Positions 1 through 6,401 of a DNA stretch of 25,898 bases are shown here, in pieces; the stretch's first letter is position 1; the number at the start of each line of letters is the position of its first letter. The stretch lies in contig JABUTQ010000135.1 in assembly GCA_021443605.1 (NCBI GenBank), forward strand, positions 1 to 25,898, given 5' to 3'. The position numbers and the translations under genes were made by a program. The notes beneath the pieces were generated by a model. It had not been told where the DNA came from. It made no database searches and saw only the letters and a program-made list of their open reading frames with translations. The DNA is from Bacteroidales bacterium (GTDB lineage: Bacteria; Bacteroidota; Bacteroidia; Bacteroidales; UBA932).

Positions 1-532
1 GCAAATCCGTACAGTTGAAAAAGATGGTTATGCCGCTGTACAGCTTGCCTATGACGAAACTACAGAGAAACACGCCAGCAAGGCTCTTCAAGGGCATTTT
101 AAAAAGGCAGGAACCACCCCTAAGCGCAAATTGGTCGAGTTCAAGAGCTTTGACATGGCCAACATCAAACTTGGGGACACTATCACCGTCAATGACCTCC
201 AACTCAAGTGGAAAGAGGAAACTGACTGGGTTGACGTTACCGGTATCTCTAAAGGTAAGGGATTCCAGGGCGTTGTGAAGCGTCACGGATTCCAAGGTGT
301 AGGCGGTCAGACTCATGGTCAGCACAACCGTCTCCGCAAGCCTGGTTCACTCGGCGCATCTTCATGGCCTTCAAGGGTTTTCCCCGGTATGAGGATGGGC
401 GGACACATGGGCTGCGACCGCGTAAAAGTTCAGAATCTTCAGGTTATCAATGTAATTCCTGAAAGCAATCTCATCATCGTTAAAGGTTCCGTACCCGGAG
501 CCAAGGGTTCTTACGTAACATTGGAGGATTAA
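1..532 (+). CDS. rplC: 50S ribosomal protein L3 (5' partial)
   Basis: Large-subunit protein L3, which binds 23S rRNA early in assembly and reaches towards the peptidyl-transferase centre. The frame is open from base 2 to the TAA at 530-532, giving 176 codons; roughly the first 30 residues lie outside the window. The C-terminal half carries the L3 signature with GQTHGQHNRLRKPGS and then PSRVFPGMRMGGHMG, the loop that enters the ribosome core. An internal TTG at 131 could be mistaken for a start, but the L3-like reading continues upstream of it to the window edge. It is followed 4 nt later by rplD, in S10 operon order. The GGAGG at 523-527 lies within its last codons (LED) and could serve rplD. 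Confidence 0.97.
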   Translation, partial: QIRTVEKDGYAAVQLAYDETTEKHASKALQGHFKKAGTTPKRKLVEFKSFDMANIKLGDTITVNDLQLKWKEETDWVDVTGISKGKGFQGVVKRHGFQGVGGQTHGQHNRLRKPGSLGASSWPSRVFPGMRMGGHMGCDRVKVQNLQVINVIPESNLIIVKGSVPGAKGSYVTLED

Positions 533-536
533 CATT

Positions 537-1163
537 ATGAAGACAGCTGTTTACAAAATTGACGGTACACTCTCCGGAAAGGAAGTGGAGCTCGATGACG
601 CAATCTTCGGAATTGAGCCGAACGATCATGCTATCTATCTTGATGTTAAGCAGTTCCTTGCAAATCAGCGTCAGGGTACCCACAAGTCTAAAGAACGTTG
701 GGAAGTATCTTACAGTACCAAGAAGATGGGTCGCCAGAAAGGTGGCGGCGGTGCACGTCACGGTAGCATCAAGAGCGGTACTTACGTAGGTGGTGGACGC
801 ATTTTCGGTCCTCAGCCCCGTGACTACAGATTCAAGCTCAACAAGAAGCTCAAACAACTCGCCCGTTTCTCTGCCCTTTCATATAAGGTTAAAGAAGAGG
901 CACTTATGGTAGTTGAGCCGTTCACAATGGAAGCTCCCAAGACAAAAGAGTTCATCAAGATTCTCAGCAATCTCAAGGCTGACGGTCGCAAGACTCTCTT
1001 CGTGCTTCCCGAAAATTCAAACAACATTTACTTATCGTCCCGCAATCTTCCTGAAGTGAAGGTCATCACAGTTGACGAAATCAACACCTACGCCATTATG
1101 AACTCATTCAAGATGGTTATGGTTGATGGGGTTCAGGATATTCTTGCTGAAAGACGTAAATAA
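537..1163 (+). CDS. rplD: 50S ribosomal protein L4
   Basis: Large-subunit protein L4 (208 aa, normal length), which lines the polypeptide exit tunnel. In Gammaproteobacteria it also autoregulates the S10 operon; that role is not established for Bacteroidetes. The extended tunnel loop is visible around residues 60-100, with GRQKGGGGARHGS and GGGRIFGPQPRDY, followed by the globular alpha/beta domain ending in LAERRK. The ATG at 537 follows GGAGG (523-527). Neighbours are rplC, 4 nt upstream, and rplW, 9 nt downstream, so it sits in the conserved S10 order. Confidence 0.98.
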   Translation: MKTAVYKIDGTLSGKEVELDDAIFGIEPNDHAIYLDVKQFLANQRQGTHKSKERWEVSYSTKKMGRQKGGGGARHGSIKSGTYVGGGRIFGPQPRDYRFKLNKKLKQLARFSALSYKVKEEALMVVEPFTMEAPKTKEFIKILSNLKADGRKTLFVLPENSNNIYLSSRNLPEVKVITVDEINTYAIMNSFKMVMVDGVQDILAERRK

Positions 1164-1172
1164 GACAGAGCG

Positions 1173-1463
1173 ATGGGAATATTAATTAAGCCAATAGTAA
1201 CTGAAAAGATGACGATTCAAGGCGATAAGTTGAATCGTTACGGTTTCATTGTTGACCGCGATGCCAATAAGATTGAGATCAAACTCGCGGTTGAGCAGAT
1301 GTATGGTGTTTCGGTAAAAGATGTAAATACCGTAAACTACCACGGAAAAAAGAAGAGCCGCTATACAAAGGCTGGTATGTTGACAGGCCGTGCAAATCAC
1401 TTTAAGAAAGCTTACGTGACTTTGGCCGGAGATGATAAGATAGATTTCTATAGTAACATTTAA
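1173..1463 (+). CDS. rplW: 50S ribosomal protein L23
   Basis: Large-subunit protein L23 (96 aa), at the tunnel exit, where it is the docking site for trigger factor and SRP in bacteria. The sequence starts MGILIKPIVTEKMT, the typical L23 opening (PxxTEK). It also has the NKIEIKLAVEQMYGVSVKDV segment and the basic loop GKKKSRYTKAG. Length and position between rplD and rplB fit the S10 operon. Only 4 nt separate its stop from rplB. Confidence 0.97.
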   Translation: MGILIKPIVTEKMTIQGDKLNRYGFIVDRDANKIEIKLAVEQMYGVSVKDVNTVNYHGKKKSRYTKAGMLTGRANHFKKAYVTLAGDDKIDFYSNI

Positions 1464-1467
1464 GGCT

Positions 1468-2292
1468 ATGGCAGTACGTAAATTCAAACCGGTAACCCCC
1501 GGCAGCAGAAATAAAGTGATCAGTGCATTTGATGACATCACCTGCACTACCCCTGAAAAGTCGTTGCTCCGTCCGCTTCGCAGCACAGGCGGCCGCAACA
1601 ATCAAGGTAAGATGACAGTTCGCTACATAGGTGGCGGTCACAAGAAGATGTATCGTGTAATCGACTTCCTCCGTGACAAAGACAACTATACTGCAACTGT
1701 AAAGACCATCGAATACGACCCTAACCGCAGCGCACGTATCGCTTTGGTTCAGTATCAAGATGGTGAGAAACGTTATATTATCGCTCCTAACGGGCTCAAG
1801 GTTGGTCAAGTGATCGCTTCGGGTTCCGGAGTTGCTCCTGAAATAGGTAACACTCTTCCGTTATCAGAAATTCCTCTCGGTACATTGATTCACAACATCG
1901 AGCTTCGTCCCGGTTGCGGTGCCGCTATGGCACGTTCTGCCGGCACATACGCTCAGTTGACAGCCCGTGAAGGCCGTCACGCCATCCTTCGCCTCCCTTC
2001 AGGTGAGACTCGTATGGTTTTGACAACCTGCCGCGCCACTGTCGGAACAGTATCGAATGCAGACCACAATTTGGAATCTCACGGAAAAGCGGGTCGCCGT
2101 CGCTGGTTAGGCAGACGTCCTCGCAACCGCGGTGTTGTAATGAACCCTGTAGATCACCCTATGGGCGGTGGTGAAGGCCGTGCTTCCGGTGGACATCCTC
2201 GTTCACGCAAGGGCTTGATGGCCAAGGGCTACAAGACTCGTAATCCTAAGAAGACTTCCAACAAGTTCATCATTGAAAGAAGAAAGAAATAA
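1468..2292 (+). CDS. rplB: 50S ribosomal protein L2
   Basis: Large-subunit protein L2 (274 aa, family-typical), needed for subunit association and close to the peptidyl-transferase centre. Signatures: the N-terminal GGRNNQGKMTVRYIGGGHKK segment, the SH3-like domain with RSAGTYAQL, and the C-terminal motif VMNPVDHPMGGGEGR at about residues 225-239, which holds the conserved histidine. The highly basic tail ends in IIERRKK. Start ATG at 1468. It is followed by rpsS after 22 nt without a Shine-Dalgarno sequence, as is usual in Bacteroidetes. Confidence 0.98.
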   Translation: MAVRKFKPVTPGSRNKVISAFDDITCTTPEKSLLRPLRSTGGRNNQGKMTVRYIGGGHKKMYRVIDFLRDKDNYTATVKTIEYDPNRSARIALVQYQDGEKRYIIAPNGLKVGQVIASGSGVAPEIGNTLPLSEIPLGTLIHNIELRPGCGAAMARSAGTYAQLTAREGRHAILRLPSGETRMVLTTCRATVGTVSNADHNLESHGKAGRRRWLGRRPRNRGVVMNPVDHPMGGGEGRASGGHPRSRKGLMAKGYKTRNPKKTSNKFIIERRKK

Positions 2293-2314
2293 CGGAATAA
2301 ATTTTTAGAAAATT

Positions 2315-2581
2315 ATGAGTCGTTCACTTAGAAAAGGTCCTTATATTCAGGACAGCCTGGAAAAGAAAGTTCTTGCTATGAATGAAGGTAGCATGAAGAA
2401 AGAAGTAATCAAGACTTGGTCTCGTGCAAGCATGATTTCTCCTGATTTCGTAGGCCACACTATCGCAGTGCACAACGGAAACAGATTTATTCCCGTTTAC
2501 GTTACTGAGAATATGGTAGGCCACAAACTCGGCGAATTTGCTCCGACACGTACATTCAAGGGTCATAGTGGTAATCGTTAA
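2315..2581 (+). CDS. rpsS: 30S ribosomal protein S19
   Basis: Small-subunit head protein S19 (88 aa), which contacts 16S rRNA together with S13. The opening MSRSLRKGPYIQDSLEKKV and the closing GEFAPTRTFKGHSG are diagnostic, as is the middle segment KTWSRASMISPDFVGHTIAVHNG. Normal length. The upstream 22 nt are A/T-rich with no Shine-Dalgarno site. It is followed by rplV after 20 nt. Confidence 0.98.
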   Translation: MSRSLRKGPYIQDSLEKKVLAMNEGSMKKEVIKTWSRASMISPDFVGHTIAVHNGNRFIPVYVTENMVGHKLGEFAPTRTFKGHSGNR

Positions 2582-2601
2582 TAATTAAAAGGAAGATTAC
2601 A

Positions 2602-3024
2602 ATGGGAGCTCGTAAAAGAGAAATGGCCGAAAGGCTTAAAGAAATAAAGAAACAGACAGCTATCGCAAAGCTGAATGATGTTCCTACTTCACCCCGCAAG
2701 ATGCGTCTTGTAGCCGATATGGTTCGTGGAGTAGAGGTAAACCGTGCTTTGGATATTCTCAAATATTCAAAGAAAGAGGCTTCTAACCGCCTTGGCAAGC
2801 TCGTGCGCAGTGCAATTGCAAACTGGGAAGCCAAGAACGAGGAAGACCGCAAAGAGTTGGAAAACGGCAACGTATATATCAAAACCCTTATGGTTGACGA
2901 AGGCCGTACACTCAAACGTATCCGCACAGCCCCTCAAGGTCGTGCAGCTCGTATCCGCAAACGCAGCAATCACGTTACAATCGTGCTTGGAGTTAAAAAT
3001 CAACCGGTAAAGGAGGAAGCATAA
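2602..3024 (+). CDS. rplV: 50S ribosomal protein L22
   Basis: Large-subunit protein L22 (140 aa), whose long beta-hairpin lines the exit tunnel near L4. Mutations there confer macrolide resistance in other bacteria. The core starts at about residue 27 with DVPTSPRKMRLVADMVRG; the preceding charged N-terminal extension (MGARKREMAERLKEIKKQ) resembles that of Bacteroidetes homologues. The conserved hairpin AAQ-like region (RIRTAPQGRAARIRKRSNH) is present. GGAGG at 3012-3016, inside its last codons, lies at Shine-Dalgarno distance from rpsC; only 1 nt separates the two genes. Confidence 0.97.
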   Translation: MGARKREMAERLKEIKKQTAIAKLNDVPTSPRKMRLVADMVRGVEVNRALDILKYSKKEASNRLGKLVRSAIANWEAKNEEDRKELENGNVYIKTLMVDEGRTLKRIRTAPQGRAARIRKRSNHVTIVLGVKNQPVKEEA

Positions 3025-3025
3025 T

Positions 3026-3790
3026 ATGGGTCAGAAAACTAATCCTATCAGCAATCGTATCGGCATTATCCGCGGTTGGGACTCTAACTGGTGCGGCAAC
3101 TATCCTGAGAGAATTCAGGGTGATGCCAAAATCCGCGAATACCTCAATGCCCGCCTTGCAAAGGCTTCGTTGAGCAAAATCGTGATTGAGCGCACTTGGA
3201 AAGTGATTACAGTTACAATTCACACTGCCCGTCCGGGTCTTATCATCGGTAAGGCCGGCCAGGAAGTTGACAAACTGAAAGAAGAATTGAGGAAAGTTTG
3301 CCAGAAAGACGTTCAGGTAAACATCTTCGAGGTAAAACGCCCTGAAATCGATGCAAACATCGTGGCGAACAACATTGCCCGTCAGGTTGAAGGCCGTGTA
3401 TCATACCGCAGAGCCATCAAGATGGCTGTAGCATCTACAATGCGTATGGGTGCCGAAGGTATCAAGGTTATGATCAGTGGTCGTCTCGGTGGCGCCGAAA
3501 TGGCTCGCAGCGAACTCTACAAAGAGGGTCGTACACCTCTCCACACCTTCCGTGCAGACATCGACTATGCATTGGCAGAAGCCCATACAAAAGTTGGTGT
3601 TCTCGGTATCAAGGTTTGGATTTGCAATGGTGAAGTTTATGGAAAACGTGAACTTACCCCTGCTGCCGGTGTTGCTGCCAACAGCGCAAATGCAAATCAC
3701 GAGCGTGGTGGCGAACGTCGTGGAAATGGTCGTGGAAACGGCCGTGGCGATCGCAAGCGCGGTGACAGACGCCCTAAGAGAGAAGAGTAA
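3026..3790 (+). CDS. rpsC: 30S ribosomal protein S3, last gene of the shortened S10 operon
   Basis: Small-subunit protein S3 (254 aa), part of the mRNA entry channel. The N-terminal part starts MGQKTNPISNRIGIIRGWDS. A KH domain follows, with the ARPGLIIGKAGQEVDKL motif at about residues 70-86, then the S3 C-terminal domain (GAEGIKVMISGRLGGAEMAR, HTFRADIDYA). The last 28 residues are an Arg/Gly-rich, disordered-looking tail. The gene is complete, so the operon does not end inside a gene. In most bacteria, including Bacteroides, rplP follows; here an intrinsic terminator and an unrelated lipoprotein gene follow instead. Confidence 0.98.
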   Translation: MGQKTNPISNRIGIIRGWDSNWCGNYPERIQGDAKIREYLNARLAKASLSKIVIERTWKVITVTIHTARPGLIIGKAGQEVDKLKEELRKVCQKDVQVNIFEVKRPEIDANIVANNIARQVEGRVSYRRAIKMAVASTMRMGAEGIKVMISGRLGGAEMARSELYKEGRTPLHTFRADIDYALAEAHTKVGVLGIKVWICNGEVYGKRELTPAAGVAANSANANHERGGERRGNGRGNGRGDRKRGDRRPKREE

Positions 3791-3818
3791 CAACTCAATT
3801 CTAATATAAAATTAAAAG

Positions 3819-3848
3819 AGACGGTGATAACATCATCGTCTTTTTTTT
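3819..3848 (+). terminator. Rho-independent terminator of the S10 operon
   Basis: A 10-bp stem (3819-3828 with 3832-3841, one G-T pair) closes a 3-nt loop and runs into eight T residues at 3841-3848. It starts 28 nt after the rpsC stop codon. Seen directly in the sequence; a textbook intrinsic terminator, though a loop of three is small. Confidence 0.88.
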
Positions 3849-3849
3849 G

Positions 3850-3857
3850 TATATTCG
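3850..3857 (+). promoter_or_regulatory. possible -7 box for the serine hydrolase/aroB pair
   Basis: TATATTCG differs by one base from the Bacteroidetes -7 consensus TAnnTTTG and lies right after the S10 terminator, 8 nt before the ATG at 3866. No good -33 TTG is seen at the usual 19-20 nt spacing. If real, the transcript would have almost no leader. Weak call based on one motif. Confidence 0.35.
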
Positions 3858-3865
3858 CAATTGCT

Positions 3866-5077
3866 ATGAAAAACTTACACTCACTCCTTTTTGTCTGCTG
3901 TGCGGTGATATTGGCTGCATGCAGCGAGTCTGCCGGGCTTCAAATCGTAAGCCCCGAATCTATGGGCTTCAGCTCAAAAAAATTGGCACAGGCCGATGAT
4001 GTAATCTATCAATCTATTGAAAATAAGGAAATTCCGGGGGCTGTCCTTGCTGTTGTCAAAGACGACAAGATAGTCTATCTCAAAGCATACGGTAATAAGT
4101 CTTTAGTTCCCACAGTTGAACCGATGACCATCGAGACGGTATTTGACCTGGCTTCGGTGAGCAAATGTGTGGGGACAACATTGTCGTTTATGCAGATTGT
4201 TGAAAACGGAAAGGTGCGCATTACGGACAACGTCAAGATGTATATTCCCGATTTCGCCCCCTGGGTAGATCCCGAAACCGGCGAAAAAATCGACATCACC
4301 ATCCGCGACCTCCTCACCCACTCTTCTGGCCTTGAGGCTTACACAAATGCCAATACGATGGTTGAGAGATTCGGCTCGCCCTGCCCAGACAGCCTTATGA
4401 GACATATCGCCACAGAAATCAAGAGGACATTCAAACCGGGCACGGACTTCACTTATAGTTGTCTGAACTTCATCACCTTGCAGAATATCCTCCAAAATGT
4501 CACCGGAGAGAAACTCTGCGACTATGCGAAGAAGAACGTTTTTGACGTTCTCGGGTTGAAACATACGACTTATATCCCTACAGGTGAGATACTTTCGCTC
4601 TGCGCCCCAACTGAGGTGCAGGCAGACGGCAAGCCGCTCCTGGGCACGGTGCACGATCCCCTCGCAAATATCTGCAACGGAGGCAATTCCGGCAACGCAG
4701 GGGTATTCAGCAATGCTGAGGACCTCGCCGTGGTTTGTGCCGCAATTATGAACGGCGGGGCAATAAACGGCCACAGGATACTCTCTCCCCTCACCGTAAA
4801 GACGATGACCACAGTCCCTTCGGAAAACGCCCCGCATATAGGGCGAGCTTTGGGATGGGACGTATATAGCGACTACAGCTGGCACCGCGGCGACATTTTC
4901 GACCGAGCAAGGACCATCTGCCACACCGGCTACACCGGCACAGAGCTCGTTATTGACCTTGAAAACAAGATAGCTGTCATCCTCCTCACCAACAGGGTTC
5001 ATCCTCAAGACAAGAATTCAGTTTCAAGACTTCGCGCTCTGGTTTCAAATATCGTGGCCGGAGCCGTAACCGAATAG
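3866..5077 (+). CDS. lipoprotein serine hydrolase, beta-lactamase/esterase fold
   Basis: Class C beta-lactamase-like serine hydrolase of 403 aa, probably an esterase or peptidase rather than a resistance enzyme. The ATG at 3866 gives a lipoprotein signal peptide (MKNLHSLLFVCCAVILAAC, lipobox LAAC, acylated Cys19); an in-frame GTG at 3824 lies inside the terminator and would spoil it. Catalytic SxxK is S97-V-S-K100. The second motif is Tyr197 in TYSCLN, where the classical YxN asparagine is replaced by Cys. The third motif is HTG at 353-355, a KTG equivalent. The predicted site is the periplasm or outer membrane. The stop lies 2 nt before aroB, so the two are probably co-transcribed, but no functional link is obvious. 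Confidence 0.85.
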   Translation: MKNLHSLLFVCCAVILAACSESAGLQIVSPESMGFSSKKLAQADDVIYQSIENKEIPGAVLAVVKDDKIVYLKAYGNKSLVPTVEPMTIETVFDLASVSKCVGTTLSFMQIVENGKVRITDNVKMYIPDFAPWVDPETGEKIDITIRDLLTHSSGLEAYTNANTMVERFGSPCPDSLMRHIATEIKRTFKPGTDFTYSCLNFITLQNILQNVTGEKLCDYAKKNVFDVLGLKHTTYIPTGEILSLCAPTEVQADGKPLLGTVHDPLANICNGGNSGNAGVFSNAEDLAVVCAAIMNGGAINGHRILSPLTVKTMTTVPSENAPHIGRALGWDVYSDYSWHRGDIFDRARTICHTGYTGTELVIDLENKIAVILLTNRVHPQDKNSVSRLRALVSNIVAGAVTE

Positions 5078-5079
5078 AG

Positions 5080-6087
5080 ATGAAAATTTCAAACAAGATA
5101 CTTTTCCGCACCTCTCTCCTGCAGCTCGATTCACTCTTGCAGGGGAAAAAGGTATTTGTGATTATCGACAGCAAGGTTGAGGCGTTGTATGGATCATATT
5201 TTCCATATCCCAAGGTGTTTATCGAGGCCGGAGCCAAGAGCAAGTCGCTTGCCGTTATTGAAGAAATAATACAGCAGCTGCTCAAAATGGGGGCAGACAA
5301 AGATTGTCTGCTTTTGGGCATCGGTGGCGGCACTGTGATTGACATTACCGGCTTTGTCGCTTCAATTTACCGCCGCGGTGTCCGATTTGCCTTGATCCCC
5401 ACTACGCTCATTTCTCAGACTGATGCCGCAATTGGGGGTAAATTTGGTGTCAACACATTGGATTTCAAGAACTTGATAGGCATTTTCAACACTCCGGAAT
5501 TTGTATATGACTGCTCTCTCTTCTTAGGCTCGCTCGATCAGAGGACATTCCTGCGCGGAGCATCCGAAATGCTCAAGATATTCCTCCTTTCAGACAAGAG
5601 CCGCTACGAAAAGGCTGTAAAGTATTTCAAGGAGAAGCCTTCACCAGAAGCGAACGAAACGCTTGAATCACTTGTAGTACACGCAGTTAAGCATAAATGT
5701 GACATTGTGGAGAAAGATTTCAAGGAGCAGGGGGCAAGACGGGTTCTCAATCTCGGACACACTTTCGGCCACGCCATCGAGAAACTGGGCGGAGACAAAT
5801 ACTCTCACGGTGAGGCGGTGAGTATCGGGATGGCTTATGCCGCCAAAATCGCATGCAGTCTGAACTACTGCAACGAAAAGGTCAGAGACAAGATTATTTC
5901 CGACCTCAACTCAATCGGTCTGCCCACAGAATGCGACCTGGACCGCAACTTGTGCTACGATGTAATTGTGAAAGAGAAAATCAGGGATGGAGGATTTATC
6001 TATTTTGTGGTGCCTGTAAAGATTGGTTCGGCAAAAATCATCAAGATTCCAGCTGATAATCTGAAAGAAATCATTTCAAATCTATAA
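5080..6087 (+). CDS. aroB: 3-dehydroquinate synthase (AroB family)
   Basis: Cytoplasmic NAD- and metal-dependent enzyme that converts DAHP to 3-dehydroquinate, the second step of the shikimate pathway. The 335 aa protein has the family motifs: GGGTVIDITGF (82-92, with Asp88), PTTLISQTDAAIGGKFGVN (107-125, with Lys121), ASEMLK, the metal-site LGHTFGHAIE (about 224-233) and HGEAVSIGM (about 243-251). It is slightly short for the family but looks complete. ATG at 5080 follows the hydrolase stop by 2 nt. The variant bases around GGGxxxD leave some room for a sugar-phosphate cyclase with another product, but the metal and phosphate-binding motifs favour AroB. Confidence 0.88.
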   Translation: MKISNKILFRTSLLQLDSLLQGKKVFVIIDSKVEALYGSYFPYPKVFIEAGAKSKSLAVIEEIIQQLLKMGADKDCLLLGIGGGTVIDITGFVASIYRRGVRFALIPTTLISQTDAAIGGKFGVNTLDFKNLIGIFNTPEFVYDCSLFLGSLDQRTFLRGASEMLKIFLLSDKSRYEKAVKYFKEKPSPEANETLESLVVHAVKHKCDIVEKDFKEQGARRVLNLGHTFGHAIEKLGGDKYSHGEAVSIGMAYAAKIACSLNYCNEKVRDKIISDLNSIGLPTECDLDRNLCYDVIVKEKIRDGGFIYFVVPVKIGSAKIIKIPADNLKEIISNL

Positions 6088-6099
6088 GAAACATAATTT

Positions 6100-6128
6100 T
6101 TGTAATATCAAAAGTTTATGTACCTTTG
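6100..6128 (+). promoter_or_regulatory. promoter of tRNA-Leu
   Basis: TTG (6100-6102) and TACCTTTG (6121-6128) are 18 nt apart, close to the Bacteroidetes primary-sigma pattern TTTG-N19-21-TAnnTTTG. The mature tRNA begins 33 nt after the -7 box. Confidence 0.75.
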
Positions 6129-6160
6129 CAGTCCAATTTTGAGAATTGGCTACCGTAAAT

Positions 6161-6245
6161 GCCCGGATGGCGGAATCGGTAGACGCGCTGGTCTCAAACA
6201 CCAGTGGCTGTAATGGCTGTGCCGGTTCGACCCCGGCTCCGGGTA
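6161..6245 (+). tRNA. tRNA-Leu (anticodon CAA)
   Basis: An 85-nt class II tRNA. The acceptor stem is 6161-6167 with 6238-6244, closed by a G1-U72 wobble. The D-arm sequence is GGCGGAATCGGTAGACGC. The anticodon stem is 6188-6192/6200-6204 around CTCAAAC, with anticodon CAA at 6195-6197. A long variable arm spans 6205-6220. The T-stem is 6221-6225/6233-6237 with loop TTCGACC. Discriminator A at 6245; CCA is not encoded. It decodes UUG. It has its own promoter and terminator, so it is a single-gene unit. Confidence 0.95.
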
Positions 6246-6252
6246 CAAAAAA

Positions 6253-6286
6253 AGAAGGCGACCAAAGATTCTGGTCGTCTTTTTTA
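6253..6286 (+). terminator. Rho-independent terminator after tRNA-Leu
   Basis: A 10-bp stem (6255-6264 with 6272-6281, one G-T pair) has a 7-nt loop and is flanked by an upstream A-run and a downstream T-run, starting about 8 nt after the tRNA. The A/T flanks make it potentially bidirectional, so it could also stop transcripts from the minus-strand DUF4270 gene. Confidence 0.85.
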
Positions 6287-6334
6287 TTGTGACTTAGACG
6301 CTGTTCCAAGTTTGCAAAAATGTGATAGAGACTT

Positions 6335-6355
6335 TATTGAGCATATAGCTCAATA
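6335..6355. repeat. small inverted repeat in the tRNA/DUF4270 gap
   Basis: Perfect 8-bp arms TATTGAGC (6335-6342) and GCTCAATA (6348-6355) around a 5-nt loop, in the 115-nt stretch between the tRNA terminator and the end of the minus-strand DUF4270 gene. No T-run follows on either strand, so it is not a standard terminator. It may be a 3'-end hairpin of the DUF4270 transcript. Nothing else is seen in this gap. Confidence 0.4.
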
Positions 6356-6401
6356 TACTCAACAGCAATTCTTCGCACTGTCCGGATGAGAAATTATACC
6401 A

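Noticed and set aside
523..527. GGAGG before rplD (and before rpsC at 3012) as evidence for general Shine-Dalgarno use
   Set aside because: Both lie inside Glu-rich coding ends of the preceding genes, and most other starts in the window have none, as expected for Bacteroidetes.
3790..3866. Junction after rpsC as an assembly error inside a gene
   Set aside because: Both flanking genes are complete and a proper terminator lies between them. A chimeric join cannot be fully excluded without reads, but nothing in the sequence shows one.
4103..5008. 301-codon minus-strand open frame opposite the serine hydrolase
   Set aside because: Shadow of the lipoprotein gene, which has intact catalytic motifs and a signal peptide; the antisense reading has neither.
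3866..5077. Reading the beta-lactamase-fold gene as an antibiotic-resistance gene
   Set aside because: The motifs (SxxK, Tyr-Ser-Cys, HTG) fit the broad serine hydrolase/esterase group; the YxN asparagine is missing, and no resistance context is present.
6082..6309. Minus-strand open frame of 75 codons across the tRNA, containing GAGVEPAQPLQPL
   Set aside because: It is antisense to tRNA-Leu and its terminator. This kind of peptide is a well-known false translation of class II tRNA genes.
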